Assembly: GCF_003284935.1 (NCBI RefSeq)
Contig: NZ_QMEV01000022.1
Location: 1-64,000, forward strand
Direction of reading: 5' to 3'
DNA length: 64,000 bases
DNA from: Mycobacterium colombiense
GTDB taxonomy: Bacteria > Actinomycetota > Actinomycetes > Mycobacteriales > Mycobacteriaceae
In this document: piece after piece, positions 8,643 through 17,480 of the stretch
Position numbering within the stretch: the first letter of the stretch is position 1
Layout: each line of letters starts with the position of its first letter
Translations under genes and position numbers: made by a program
Notes under the pieces: model-generated
Told to the model about the DNA's origin: nothing
Seen by the model: the letters and a program-made list of their open reading frames with translations, nothing else
The model's database searches: none

Positions 8643-9556
8643 GACACCTGGGGTTTGATGTCTTCGATGACCCACCGCGCGTAGTCGAGGTATTCGTCCA
8701 CGCCGCTCACGGCGGGGACGGGAACCGCGGTCACGGTCACGCCCTGCTCGGCGAGCCAGTTCAACCGGTCGACGATCTGTGCGGCACTCATGCCCGGCCG
8801 GTCGCTCGCTCGTCGGGCGACGTGCCCCTCGCCGACCCGGTTGGTGCCCAGCCCGTGCATCACGTCGAATTCGTGGCCGTCGTAGGAAGGTTGGGACTTG
8901 AGGTAGTCGAGTCTCTCGGCGATCCGCTCGGGCGGGGTGAGAAAGGGCCACCACCCGGTGCCGAACGTGGCCGCCCGGCGCAGCGCGGCGTCGGCGTCGC
9001 CGCCGATCCAGATCGGAAGATGCGGTTGTTGAACGGGTTTCGGCTCGAAGGCGATGTCGGAGAACGACACATACCGGCCTTCGAATCGGGGTGCATCGCT
9101 GGTCCACAGTTCGACGATGGCGGCCAGATACTCGTCGGCGATGCGGCCCCGTTCACCGAAGGGCACCGAGAGCAGCTCGAACTCGCGGGCCAGCCACCCC
9201 ACGCCGAAGGTCGCCATCATCCGGCCCCCGCTCATCCAGTCCGCGGTGGCCAGCGCCTTGGCCAGCACGATGGGATGCTGCAGCGGCAGGATGGTGACGC
9301 AGGAGTTGATGGCAACCCGCTCGGTGGCGCCCGCGATGAAGGCCTGCGCGGTCGTGGAGTGCAGATAGTGCGGCCCGGACAACTCGACATGGTCGGTGGG
9401 GATGACGAGATGCTCGGGCACCGCGATCATGTCGTAGCCCCACCGGTCGGCGCATTGCATCATGCGGCGCTGATCGGGCCCGGTGACCGCCGCCTCCCAC
9501 GGCTGCGTAATCGCCTTGACGCGCAGCAGGTGCGGAAGGGGAAAGGCGAACTTCAC
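8639..9556 (-). CDS. LLM-class (luciferase-like) F420- or FMN-dependent oxidoreductase
   Basis: A 305-residue TIM-barrel protein of the bacterial-luciferase superfamily. Typical landmarks are WGYDMIAVPEHLV (about 39-51), the ATERVAINSCVTILPLQHP core (about 77-95), GGRMMATFGVGWLAREFE (about 109-126) and PIWIGGDADAALRRAA (about 180). Mycobacterial members usually use F420, but the cofactor cannot be fixed by eye. The gene is divergent from PadR (62 bp apart), so that regulator is the likely controller. Confidence 0.8.
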   Translation of the reverse strand: MKFAFPLPHLLRVKAITQPWEAAVTGPDQRRMMQCADRWGYDMIAVPEHLVIPTDHVELSGPHYLHSTTAQAFIAGATERVAINSCVTILPLQHPIVLAKALATADWMSGGRMMATFGVGWLAREFELLSVPFGERGRIADEYLAAIVELWTSDAPRFEGRYVSFSDIAFEPKPVQQPHLPIWIGGDADAALRRAATFGTGWWPFLTPPERIAERLDYLKSQPSYDGHEFDVMHGLGTNRVGEGHVARRASDRPGMSAAQIVDRLNWLAEQGVTVTAVPVPAVSGVDEYLDYARWVIEDIKPQVS

Positions 9557-9606
9557 GCGCGTCCCAGCCAGCGGTCCATGTCCTCCAATCTAGGGGCCGG
9601 TGTTGT

Positions 9607-9612
9607 TAACCT
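9607..9612 (+). promoter_or_regulatory. Candidate -10 element for leaderless padR transcript
   Basis: TAACCT fits the mycobacterial TANNNT -10 pattern and ends 6 bases before the padR ATG at 9619. No purine-rich ribosome site precedes that ATG. The arrangement predicts transcription beginning at or next to the start codon. Confidence 0.4.
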
Positions 9613-9618
9613 GGCGAC

Positions 9619-10308
9619 ATGGACTCCGAAATGGACCCTGCCAGCCGAAAGCTGACGAACGCGGCGTTGGCCGCCACCAGCTGGGCGCTGCTGGGCATGA
9701 TGTCCTACGAAGAAGAGGTTTCGGGCTATGACCTCAAGAAGTGGATCGACTGGAGCGTCGACCTCTATTACTGGAGCCCGTCCTACAGCCAGATCTATAC
9801 CGAGCTGAAGAAGCTGGAGGCGCTGGGACTGGTGACCTCACGCGTCGAACGCGACGAGGGCACCCGCACTCGGCGGCTCTACAAGATCACCACGGCCGGC
9901 ATGGATGCCGTCACCGAGTGGACCAATCACGCGCCGGTGGACCCGCCGGTGCTCAAACACAGTGTGCTGCTGCGGGTTACGTTCGGGCACCTCAGTAACC
10001 CGAGTCGGCTCAAGGAATTACTGCAGGAGCATGTGGCGTACGCCGAAGCCAGGCACCGCAAGGCGGTCGAGGACGCCGAGGGAGCCGAGGCGGAACCGGC
10101 ATGGGCGTACTCGGTGCTCGCGCTGCGCTGGGCGGCCAAGTACTACGCGGCCGAACGTGAGTTCGCGCTGGAGATGATCAAGGAGATCGACGAGGCCGAC
10201 GCCATCCTGCAGAGCGCCGAGAAGGGTGGCTTGGGGAAGCCCCGTCCCAAGCCCGGGAATTGGCGCGAAATCGAGAAACAGGTCCAGGCCAAGCGCGAAG
10301 CGGATTAG
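9619..10308 (+). CDS. PadR-family transcriptional regulator
   Basis: A 229-residue regulator. Residues about 16-95 form the PadR winged helix (LLGMMSYEEEVSGYDLKKW, then SYSQIYTELKKLEALGLVTSR and the RRLYKITTAG wing). The C-terminal half (about 105-200) is helical and coiled-coil-like, as in PadR subfamily 2 (Vir_act_alpha_C-type) dimerisation arms. PadR proteins usually repress adjacent detoxification or phenolic-acid genes and respond to small aromatics. The divergent LLM oxidoreductase is its likeliest target. No clear operator was found in the 62-bp gap. Confidence 0.85.
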   Translation: MDSEMDPASRKLTNAALAATSWALLGMMSYEEEVSGYDLKKWIDWSVDLYYWSPSYSQIYTELKKLEALGLVTSRVERDEGTRTRRLYKITTAGMDAVTEWTNHAPVDPPVLKHSVLLRVTFGHLSNPSRLKELLQEHVAYAEARHRKAVEDAEGAEAEPAWAYSVLALRWAAKYYAAEREFALEMIKEIDEADAILQSAEKGGLGKPRPKPGNWREIEKQVQAKREAD

Positions 10309-10465
10309 GTCCGGCGGCGGCGACGGTTGCGTCCGCGCCGGCTGTCCGCCCCACCCTGACGGGATTACGGATACCGATAACGCATACCGAAACCCATTGT
10401 GTCACTGTGGTTTCAGTGGTCACAGCGTGGGGTTTTTTGTCGGTGGGTGTGGCTAGTTTGGCGGT

Positions 10466-11842
10466 GTGACCGATCAGCGGGATGTCGACGGGGTGTTCGA
10501 GGCGCTCGATGCCGCCTGGAATCGCGTCTGCGCGCTCGACGTCGACGCGCTGAATCCGCGCCAGCAGCTGGCGGTGCTGGAGCGGTGCGAAAGGCTGCGC
10601 CGGCGCATTCCCGCCGTCGAGCATCCGCTGATCAATTCCCTGGCCCGCCAGGCGCCGTCCCTGGAATTGGGCGGCACGGTGGTCTATGCCCTCGCCGAGG
10701 CCACCCTGATCAGCCGCGCCGAAGCCTCCCGGCGCCTCAAAGAGGCACGCGATCTGGGCCCACGCCACGGCCTGACCGGCGAACCCATCCCACCCGCGCT
10801 GGCCGCCACCGCCGCCGCCCAACGCGCCGGCGCGCTGGGGCCCGCCCAGGTGAGCGTGATCCGCAAGTTCTGCCACGCCCTGCCCGGCTGGATCGACATG
10901 CCGACCCGCGAGCGCGCCGAAGCGCGATTGGCCCAGGAGGGCAGCCGGTTTCGCCCCGAACAGCTGGCCGCGCTGGCCACCACCCTGGCCGACTGCCTCA
11001 ACCCCGACGGCACGTACACCGACGAAGACCGGGCGCGTCAGCGTGGGCTGAGCCTGGGTAACCAGCAGGCCGACGGCATGTCGGCGCTGCGCGGCTGGCT
11101 GACCCCCGAAGCGCGTGCGACGCTGGAGGCCGTGTTGGCCAAGTTGGCCGCCCCGGGCATGTGCAACCCCCTCGACGAAAGTCCGTGCGTGGACGGCGCA
11201 CCCACCCAGGAAGCCATCGAACACGACCCGCGCTCGGCGGCCCAGCGCAACCATGACGGCCTCAACGCCGCATTGCGCGGCGTGCTCGCCTCCGGAAAGC
11301 TGGGTCAGCACAACGGGTTACCGACCTCGATCGTCGTCACCACCACGCTCCAAGAGCTGGAGGCCGCCGCCGGGCGCGGCCTGACCGGCGGGGGCACCAT
11401 CTTGCCGATGAGCGACGTGATCCGCCTGGCCCGCCACGCCCATCACTACCTGGCGATCTTCGACAAGGGCAAGGCGCTGGCGCTCTATCACACCAAACGC
11501 CTGGCCTCACCCGGGCAGCGAATAGTCTTGTACGCCAAGGACCGCGGCTGCTCACACCCGGGCTGCACCGTGCCCGGTTACTATTGCGAAGTCCACCACG
11601 TCACCGACTACGCCGCGTGCCACACCACCGACGGTAACGACCTCACCTTCGCCTGCGGCCCGCATCACCGACTGCTCAAACCCGGCGGCTGGACCACCCG
11701 CAAAACCGCCCGCGGCGACACCGAATGGAGACCGCCGCCCGAACTCGACCGGGGCCAGCCGCGCCTCAATAGCTTTCATCATCCCGAGAAACTGCTCCGC
11801 GATGGAGACGACGACGAGGGGGCGGGCCCGGGGGAGGAGTGA
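10466..11842 (+). CDS. DUF222 / 13E12-repeat family HNH endonuclease-like protein
   Basis: A 458-residue member of the repeated 13E12 family of mycobacteria. An N-terminal DUF222 helical region (about 10-330) precedes an HNH nuclease motif: [21 protein letters not shown] (in parts, about 360-380) with the HH pair, an intervening Asn ([13 protein letters not shown]) and two Zn-binding CxxC-like pairs. The start is GTG 10466 with a weak ribosome site. Members occur in many copies per genome and often mark recombination-prone spots; nuclease activity is unproven. Its last 77 bp overlap the convergent FAD dehydrogenase gene. Confidence 0.85.
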   Translation: MTDQRDVDGVFEALDAAWNRVCALDVDALNPRQQLAVLERCERLRRRIPAVEHPLINSLARQAPSLELGGTVVYALAEATLISRAEASRRLKEARDLGPRHGLTGEPIPPALAATAAAQRAGALGPAQVSVIRKFCHALPGWIDMPTRERAEARLAQEGSRFRPEQLAALATTLADCLNPDGTYTDEDRARQRGLSLGNQQADGMSALRGWLTPEARATLEAVLAKLAAPGMCNPLDESPCVDGAPTQEAIEHDPRSAAQRNHDGLNAALRGVLASGKLGQHNGLPTSIVVTTTLQELEAAAGRGLTGGGTILPMSDVIRLARHAHHYLAIFDKGKALALYHTKRLASPGQRIVLYAKDRGCSHPGCTVPGYYCEVHHVTDYAACHTTDGNDLTFACGPHHRLLKPGGWTTRKTARGDTEWRPPPELDRGQPRLNSFHHPEKLLRDGDDDEGAGPGEE

Positions 11843-13562
11843 CCCCCGCGCTCGCGACGGCCGGGTCCCGCGCCGCCTCCTTGGCCGCGATGTAGCCGTA
11901 CACCAACCCCTGCGCAATCGTCGCGCCCGCACCCGGATACGTCGCGCCGAACGCGTTGGCGGCGGTGTTGCCGATCGCGTACAACCCCGCGATCGCCCCG
12001 CCGTCCTCGCGCAACACCCGCGCCCGCTCGTCGGTCCGCAGCCCACCGCAGGTGCCCAGATCGGACAGCACCATTTTCACCGCGTAAAACGGGCCGTTGA
12101 CCAGCGGACGCAGGTTCGGGTTCGGCTTGTTGGTCGGGTCCCCGTAGTAGCGATCGTAGGCGCTGCGTCCGCGGCCGAAGTCGGGATCCTCACCGGCGGA
12201 AGCGTTTTGGTTGAATCGGGTCATGGTCGCGAAGAACTCCGACACGTCAACGCCGATCCGGGCAGCCAGGTCGGTGAGGTTGTCCGCGCGCGCCGCGATG
12301 CCGGCGTCATACCACCCCTGCGGGATGCGCATCCGCGGAAAGAGTTCGGCGCCAAAGACGTAACTGTTGCGATACTGCTGATCGAAGACGATCCACATCG
12401 CCTCCACCGGACTACCCGAGCGCTCCAGCTCCAGCAATCGCTGCCCGAACGACATGTAGTCCGTCGCTTCGTTGGCGAACCGGCGCCCATGCTGATCCAC
12501 GATCAGGCACCCCGGCAGCGAGCGCTCGGCCAGCATCACCACCGGCGCCTTGCCCGGCAACGGCGCGACGGCCGGAAACCACCACGCCTGATCCATCAGA
12601 TCGATGCCGGCCCCGATTTCCTGTCCCGCGCGGATCCCGTCGCCGGTGTTGGCGGTCGTGCCGAGGCTGAGGTGGGCGCCCAACGATTCGGATTGGAACT
12701 TCCAGCGCATGTCCATGCTGTGGTCGAAACCGCCGGTGGCAAGCACCACGCCGCGCCGCGCGGTGATGGTCACCTCGTGGCCGTCGTGCTCGACGACGGC
12801 GCCGGTTACGCGGTCGCCATCGCGGGCGAGGCGCGCCAGTGCGGTGCCCGTCCACACCGGGATGCCGGCGCGCAGCACCCCGGTGAACAGCCCGGCCATC
12901 AAGCCTTGTCCGCCCGCGGCGTAACGCCGGCCCACCATCCGGCCGCCCACGCCCTGCGCCAGCCGCTTGCCGTAGGTCGGAATTCCCTTGCGTGGCATGC
13001 GGGTCACCAGGTTCATCCAGCGATAGTCGGCGCCCGTCGTGGGCATCGGAACGGTGACTTCCATCAGGCCGGGCTCCAAGCGGGTGCGGTACTCGCCGAG
13101 CAGCGAGGTGTCGAAGGGGCGGCATTCGCAGGTGCGGCCCGCGGCGCTGCCGCCCGGTTCCTCGGGGTGGTAATCGGAGTAATCGCGGGCCCAAAACAGC
13201 CGCAGCGGTGTCGTGCGGCGCAGCATGTCGACCGTCGCGGCCACGTGTGCCACGAACGCGGCGGACCGCTGCGCGGGCGCCGAGCCCGCGACCACCGCGT
13301 CTAGGTAGGCACCGGCGCGCTCCGCGGTGTCGCCCGCGTTCGCCTCCGTCAGCACCGGGCTGGCCGGCAGCCACAGCGCGCCGCCGGACCGGGCGGTCGA
13401 TCCGCCCACGTACGACGATTTCTCCACGATCAACACCGACAGCCCCAACTCGTGCGCCGCCAGCGCCGCGGCCATGCCGGTACCGGAGCCGACGACGAGC
13501 AGGTCAACGCATGCGTCGGCCACGGGAAGTCCGGCGGGAATCGTCGCGCTGTGCGTCCTCAC
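11766..13562 (-). CDS. KstD-like FAD-binding 3-ketosteroid dehydrogenase
   Basis: A 598-residue flavoprotein of the fumarate-reductase/KstD superfamily. FAD binding is at [14 protein letters not shown] (about 26-39) with [16 protein letters not shown] following; the C-terminal [12 protein letters not shown] (about 540) matches the catalytic Tyr-Pro-Gly-x-Gly segment of 3-ketosteroid-delta1-dehydrogenases. KstD introduces a C1-C2 double bond in ring A and, with KshA, opens ring B. The divergent kshA-like gene 101 bp away supports this role. The C-terminal tail is Pro/Arg-rich and overlaps the DUF222 gene by 77 bp on the other strand, which may mean the true stop context was altered by insertion of the neighbour. 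Confidence 0.75.
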   Translation of the reverse strand: MRTHSATIPAGLPVADACVDLLVVGSGTGMAAALAAHELGLSVLIVEKSSYVGGSTARSGGALWLPASPVLTEANAGDTAERAGAYLDAVVAGSAPAQRSAAFVAHVAATVDMLRRTTPLRLFWARDYSDYHPEEPGGSAAGRTCECRPFDTSLLGEYRTRLEPGLMEVTVPMPTTGADYRWMNLVTRMPRKGIPTYGKRLAQGVGGRMVGRRYAAGGQGLMAGLFTGVLRAGIPVWTGTALARLARDGDRVTGAVVEHDGHEVTITARRGVVLATGGFDHSMDMRWKFQSESLGAHLSLGTTANTGDGIRAGQEIGAGIDLMDQAWWFPAVAPLPGKAPVVMLAERSLPGCLIVDQHGRRFANEATDYMSFGQRLLELERSGSPVEAMWIVFDQQYRNSYVFGAELFPRMRIPQGWYDAGIAARADNLTDLAARIGVDVSEFFATMTRFNQNASAGEDPDFGRGRSAYDRYYGDPTNKPNPNLRPLVNGPFYAVKMVLSDLGTCGGLRTDERARVLREDGGAIAGLYAIGNTAANAFGATYPGAGATIAQGLVYGYIAAKEAARDPAVASAGVTPPPGPPPRRRLHRGAVSRDDESY

Positions 13563-13663
13563 GTCGGCAACGGTAGGCCGTGACGTCGCCGGGCAGGAAT
13601 AGCCGTCCTGATCAGTGGAACAAGGGGTCCCGCGAACGGGCCGCAGCGAGTTTAATCAGGCGT

Positions 13664-14785
13664 ATGACGTCGCACATCGAGGCCGACGAGGTTCGTCTGA
13701 TAGAAGCGCAGGCCGCGCCGACGCGGTTCGCCCGCGGCTGGCACTGCCTGGGCCTGCTCAGGGATTTCGGGGACGGCAAGCCCCACGCGATCAACGCCTT
13801 CGGGCAGAAACTCGTCGTCTTCCGGGGCGGTGACGGCAACATCAATGTGCTCGACAGCTATTGCCGCCACATGGGGGGTGACCTGTCCCAGGGGGAGGTC
13901 AAGGGCGACGAGATCGCCTGTCCGTTCCACGACTGGCGGTGGGGCGGCGACGGGCGGTGCAAGCAGGTGCCCTACAGCCGGCGCACCCCCAAACTGGCCC
14001 GCACCCAAGCCTGGACCACGCTGGAGCAGGACGGCATGTTGTTCGTCTGGAATGACCCCGAGCGCAAACCGCCGCCATCGGAGGTGACGATCCCGCGCAT
14101 CGAGGGAGCCACCAGCGACCAGTGGACCGACTGGCACTGGTACACCACGGTGGTGGGGAGCAATTGCCGCGAAATCATCGACAACGTCGTCGATATGGCG
14201 CATTTCTTCTACATTCACGGCTCGCTGCCGACGTACTTCAAGAACATCTTCGAGGGCCACGTGGCCACGCAATACATGAACGGTGGAAGCCGACCCGACA
14301 TGGGTGGCACCGGATCGCAGATGTTGGGGACGACGTCGGTGGCGTCCTACTATGGCCCCTCGTTCATGATTGACGACCTGACGTATCACTACGAGCATGG
14401 CGACGCCAAGACCATCCTCATCAATTGCCACTATCCGATCGACTCGAATTCCTTTGTGCTGCAATACGGCATCATCGTGAAGAAATCGGATACGCTGCCC
14501 GACGATCAGGCCATGCAGACCGCGATCACCCTTGGCGACTACGTCAAACTCGGCTTCGAGCAGGACGTCGAGATCTGGCGACACAAGGCCCGCATCGACA
14601 ACCCACTGCTGGTCGAGGAGGACGGCCCGGTCTACCAGCTGCGCCGCTGGTATCAGCAGTTCTATGTCGACGCCGCCGACGTGCAGGCGGATATGGTGGA
14701 CCGCTTCGAATTCGAGCTCGACACTACCCGCCCCTACGAGGCGTGGATGAAAGAGGTCGAGGCCAACATGGCGGCTCAGGCCTGA
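13664..14785 (+). CDS. kshA: Rieske oxygenase, 3-ketosteroid 9-alpha-hydroxylase KshA-like
   Basis: A 373-residue Rieske mononuclear-iron oxygenase. The 2Fe-2S ligands are in CRHMGGD (about 67) and CPFHDW (about 86); the catalytic iron site is in DNVVDMAHFFYIH (about 176-188, D-x2-H-x4-H type). Several runs match recalled KshA proteins closely. KshA hydroxylates C9 of 3-ketosteroids, which with KstD breaks ring B. It needs the reductase KshB, not found here; the small ferredoxin at 33284 could substitute. Start ATG 13664 was chosen because the family begins near the ARGWHCLG segment. The 100-aa gene follows with a 1-base overlap. Confidence 0.8.
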   Translation: MTSHIEADEVRLIEAQAAPTRFARGWHCLGLLRDFGDGKPHAINAFGQKLVVFRGGDGNINVLDSYCRHMGGDLSQGEVKGDEIACPFHDWRWGGDGRCKQVPYSRRTPKLARTQAWTTLEQDGMLFVWNDPERKPPPSEVTIPRIEGATSDQWTDWHWYTTVVGSNCREIIDNVVDMAHFFYIHGSLPTYFKNIFEGHVATQYMNGGSRPDMGGTGSQMLGTTSVASYYGPSFMIDDLTYHYEHGDAKTILINCHYPIDSNSFVLQYGIIVKKSDTLPDDQAMQTAITLGDYVKLGFEQDVEIWRHKARIDNPLLVEEDGPVYQLRRWYQQFYVDAADVQADMVDRFEFELDTTRPYEAWMKEVEANMAAQA

Positions 14786-15087
14786 TGTCTTTGAAATCGT
14801 CCCTGCGCGAGGACAATCGGCTCGACGAGATGCCGATGGTGCCGGTGACGTGCCGCAACTGTGGTGCGCGGGTGCTGGCACGCAAGAGCAGCTGGAACCA
14901 GACCAGCGTGCAGTGGAACGCCGAGGCAACGGCCCAATGCGCTGAACGTGCCGAGGCGCAACAGATTTCGGTGCCCGGCAGTCGCGGCGTGTTCGTGGCA
15001 TGCTCGGCGCTGAGCGAGTCGATAGTCGACGCGGTGCGACACGGCGCCCTGGCGATGGTCGACGACGGCGTTCCGATCGGGACTTGA
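14785..15087 (+). CDS. Small CxxC protein downstream of KshA-like oxygenase
   Basis: A 100-residue protein with an N-terminal CRNCG (CxxC, about residues 23-26) and single later cysteines near C47 and C69. The TCRNCGARVLARKSSW stretch looks like half a zinc ribbon or rubredoxin-type knuckle. It starts inside the oxygenase stop (TGATG), so it is translated with it. I do not recognise the family. Its position suggests an accessory or electron-transfer role for the Rieske enzyme, but a lone CxxC does not make a complete Fe-S site. Confidence 0.55.
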   Translation: MSLKSSLREDNRLDEMPMVPVTCRNCGARVLARKSSWNQTSVQWNAEATAQCAERAEAQQISVPGSRGVFVACSALSESIVDAVRHGALAMVDDGVPIGT

Positions 15088-15113
15088 AAGTCTCAGGCGC
15101 ACAGCGGAACCGG

Positions 15114-15557
15114 TCAGTCGCCGAATATCTCCATTGGTCCGACGTGAGCGCGGTTGATCTTGACCCGCTCCGTCAAGCACCATGATCCATCGGGTCGGCG
15201 CCGCCAGGTGTCGTGGTAGTCGCCGATGGTGTAGAACCGCTTCGTCGGGTCAGCCGTCGAGTTCAAGTGCACATCGCGGATATACGCGCGACTGACTGCG
15301 CTGTCTCCCGTGACGTCGACGATGACGTTGCCCAAGAGGTGCTGGGTGGGACCGCATCTGTCGAGGTACTGGCGAATCAGTTCGATGATCGCCGTGCGTC
15401 CCTGCAGCCGGCCCGTCCCGAGGTCCCCTTGCGCATCCTCGGCAAGGATTTCGGCCGTCGCCGCCCAATCGCGGTCGTCCATGGCCCGGGCGAACCGGAT
15501 CAGCGCGCGTTGCACGTCACGCTCGTCGCAGAGAGCCTGCAATCGATCAGCAACCAT
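15114..15557 (-). CDS. SnoaL/NTF2-like protein
   Basis: A 147-residue single-domain protein with the NTF2-like cone: helix start DVQRALIRFARAMDDRDW, the AEILAEDAQGDLG strand, a GRTAIIELIRQYLD helix, then HLLGNVIVDVTGDSAVSRAYIRDVH sheet strands (in parts). Members include ketosteroid isomerases, scytalone dehydratases and aromatic-ring-oxygenase beta subunits. It is the last gene of a nine-gene minus-strand unit (start 23748), 1 bp after the SDR. A dehydratase or isomerase step fits the context; catalytic residues cannot be assigned. Confidence 0.7.
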   Translation of the reverse strand: MVADRLQALCDERDVQRALIRFARAMDDRDWAATAEILAEDAQGDLGTGRLQGRTAIIELIRQYLDRCGPTQHLLGNVIVDVTGDSAVSRAYIRDVHLNSTADPTKRFYTIGDYHDTWRRRPDGSWCLTERVKINRAHVGPMEIFGD

Positions 15558-15558
15558 G

Positions 15559-16341
15559 TCAGGCGTGCGCGCCGCCGTCGATACGGATCTCGGTGCCGGT
15601 GATGAATGCGCCGTCGTCGGAAGCGACCATGGCGATCACCGCGGCGACCGAACTCGGGTCGCCCAGGATCTCGTTCTCTGTCCCGTGCAGCAGCGGTGTC
15701 TGCTTGGCCCACAGCCCGAGGTCATATCCCTGTGGCATCTTGTCCAGCGTACTCATCGCGAGCGCGGTCGCGACCCCGCCCGGCTGAATGTTGACCGCCC
15801 GCAACCCTTGTTTGGAGTACTCGAGGGCCAACGAGTGCGTGAACGACAACACTCCACCCTTGCTGGCCGCGTAGGCCGCCATGTACGGGTGTGCGAATGA
15901 CGCTGCGGTGGAGGTGAAGTTCACCACCACGCCCCGCCCGGATTCCAGTAGCGCCGGCAGCGCCTGGCGGGTCATCAGGAAGGTGCCCGTCAGATTGACC
16001 GCGATGGTGGCGTTCCAGTCGGCCAATGTGTGTTCGTGGGTGTTGGCGCAACGCTGGATGGCGGCCGCGTTGACGAGCGCGTCGAGCCCGCCGAGTCCGA
16101 TCACCGCTGTGTCGACCGCGGCGGTGACGGCGTCCTCGTCGGAGATGTCCAGGACGGCGGTGCTCAGACGTGTGCCGGTGCCCGCGTCGTCGGCGGCGGC
16201 CGCCGTGCGCGCCAAGCCGTCGGGGGCGATGTCGTAGGCGACGACGGTGGCCCCCTCGTCGAGCAGTCGGGCGACGGTGGCTTGTCCGATGCCGGAGCCG
16301 GCTCCGGTGACGATGACCCGCCGATCGGCGAAACGAACCAT
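15559..16341 (-). CDS. Short-chain dehydrogenase/reductase
   Basis: A classical SDR of 260 residues: the nucleotide motif TGAGSGIG (about 12-19), an acidic residue after strand 2 (YDIAP, favouring NAD), NAA in place of NAG, and the catalytic YAASK (about 152-156). The C-terminus ends in ITGTEIRIDGG as usual. The start ATG 16341 has GGAAAGG upstream; GTG 16362, overlapping the preceding stop as GTGA, is the alternative. It lies eighth in the 15-23.7 kb operon and probably oxidises a hydroxyl intermediate. Confidence 0.85.
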   Translation of the reverse strand: MVRFADRRVIVTGAGSGIGQATVARLLDEGATVVAYDIAPDGLARTAAAADDAGTGTRLSTAVLDISDEDAVTAAVDTAVIGLGGLDALVNAAAIQRCANTHEHTLADWNATIAVNLTGTFLMTRQALPALLESGRGVVVNFTSTAASFAHPYMAAYAASKGGVLSFTHSLALEYSKQGLRAVNIQPGGVATALAMSTLDKMPQGYDLGLWAKQTPLLHGTENEILGDPSSVAAVIAMVASDDGAFITGTEIRIDGGAHA

Positions 16342-16358
16342 CGGTGCAGACCTTTCCG

Positions 16359-17435
16359 TCACGTCAGCTGGAACGCGCTGATTGGGGCCTCCTCCGGGTA
16401 GGTGGCCGGGCCGCCCAGGTCGTAGGCGGCGTTCAGCGCGCCGATGAACGCGGGATCGTGCAGGGGTTCGCTCGGGATGTCGAGGTTGATGCCCTTGCCC
16501 TTGAGGTCGTCGACCATGATGTCGATGGCCTTGTCGACGGTCAGGTCTTCGGAGCCGTCCATGTTCTTCTTGAGTTCGTCGTAGTCGGAGAAGACCTCGG
16601 CCGACCAGTGCACCAGAAATCGGAGTTCGTCGGTGTGGTGACGGGCGATCACGTCGTCACCGTTTTTCAGCAGCCAATGCTCGCGGCTTGCAGGGTCTCC
16701 GGCGAACACGGTGTCGAACGCCAGGCCGGCCGGAATCTGTTGGTCCAGTGGGCCATTCGCCTCGCCGCGATGCACCATCATCTCGTTCTGCACCACCACG
16801 CCGCGGTTGTTGATCGGGGGCAGGATGCGTTGCGGCGCCCTGAGCGGCCCCTGCGGCCAGTAGGTGAAGCCGCTGCCGGCGTCAAGCGAGAACCAGGTGA
16901 TGACCTGCGCCATTTTGATCAGGTAATCGCGGAACAGCCCGGATTTGCCCATGACGCTGGTAAGCCACGTCGGGGCATTTTCGTGCCGCACACCGCGAAA
17001 GCTCGGCGAATCCAGGTGGCCGGGGTCGCGATTCGCGCACGGGCCGTTGATGTTGAACAGCATCAACTCTGGCTTGGCGTACTCGGCGTTCCAGTAGCTC
17101 TTGGCCATGTCGAGGAAACGCTCGTTGTAGAAGCAGTCGTGCAGTTGTGGGTAGAGCACCGCGCCGTAGTTGGCGAGGTAGCCGCGGAAGGTCGGGGTCA
17201 GGAACAAATCCAGCGACGGGGTGAACCCGTCGGGAAACATGCCGCTCATCGTCGCCATCAATTCGTCGGCGGACGCGAAATGTTGGGCGATGATCAGCTT
17301 CCACGGCCCCTGGGTGCGCACGACGTCGAGAAGCCGCTCGCGCTGGTCGTCGGTGTAGACGTGGTCGATTTCGCGGGGCGGGGCGGCCGGCCGCAGCACG
17401 TCGGAAAGCTCCATCCGGCGCTCGTCGGTGAGCAT
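16359..17435 (-). CDS. Unrecognised 358-aa protein, possible Fe(II)/2OG-type dioxygenase
   Basis: I cannot place this protein in a named family. It has no signal peptide or membrane helix and is rich in aromatic residues. An HxD pair, GHLDSP (H140, D142), is followed 80 residues later by MVHRGEANG (H222); this HxD...H spacing and the HR-G-N context resemble the iron triad of phytanoyl-CoA-type Fe(II)/2-oxoglutarate dioxygenases. That is an inference from three residues. AAAGGAG precedes ATG 17435 by 7 bases. It sits between an esterase and an SDR in the catabolic operon, where a hydroxylase would fit. Confidence 0.55.
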   Translation of the reverse strand: MLTDERRMELSDVLRPAAPPREIDHVYTDDQRERLLDVVRTQGPWKLIIAQHFASADELMATMSGMFPDGFTPSLDLFLTPTFRGYLANYGAVLYPQLHDCFYNERFLDMAKSYWNAEYAKPELMLFNINGPCANRDPGHLDSPSFRGVRHENAPTWLTSVMGKSGLFRDYLIKMAQVITWFSLDAGSGFTYWPQGPLRAPQRILPPINNRGVVVQNEMMVHRGEANGPLDQQIPAGLAFDTVFAGDPASREHWLLKNGDDVIARHHTDELRFLVHWSAEVFSDYDELKKNMDGSEDLTVDKAIDIMVDDLKGKGINLDIPSEPLHDPAFIGALNAAYDLGGPATYPEEAPISAFQLT

Positions 17436-17480
17436 CAGCGGTCTCCTTTGCGGTTCAAGGTTGGTTGATTGTGCGCAGCG

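Noticed and set aside
10400..10440. Stem with T-run (GGGGTTTTTTG) before the DUF222 gene as a padR terminator
   Set aside because: The inverted arms (CACTG/CAGTG or CTGTG/CACAG) are short and end 4 or more bases before the Ts, and the site is more than 90 bp after padR. Not convincing.
12918..12928. Third GGCGTAACGCC palindrome
   Set aside because: It is inside the KstD-like coding sequence and encodes ordinary residues; likely coincidence in GC-rich DNA.
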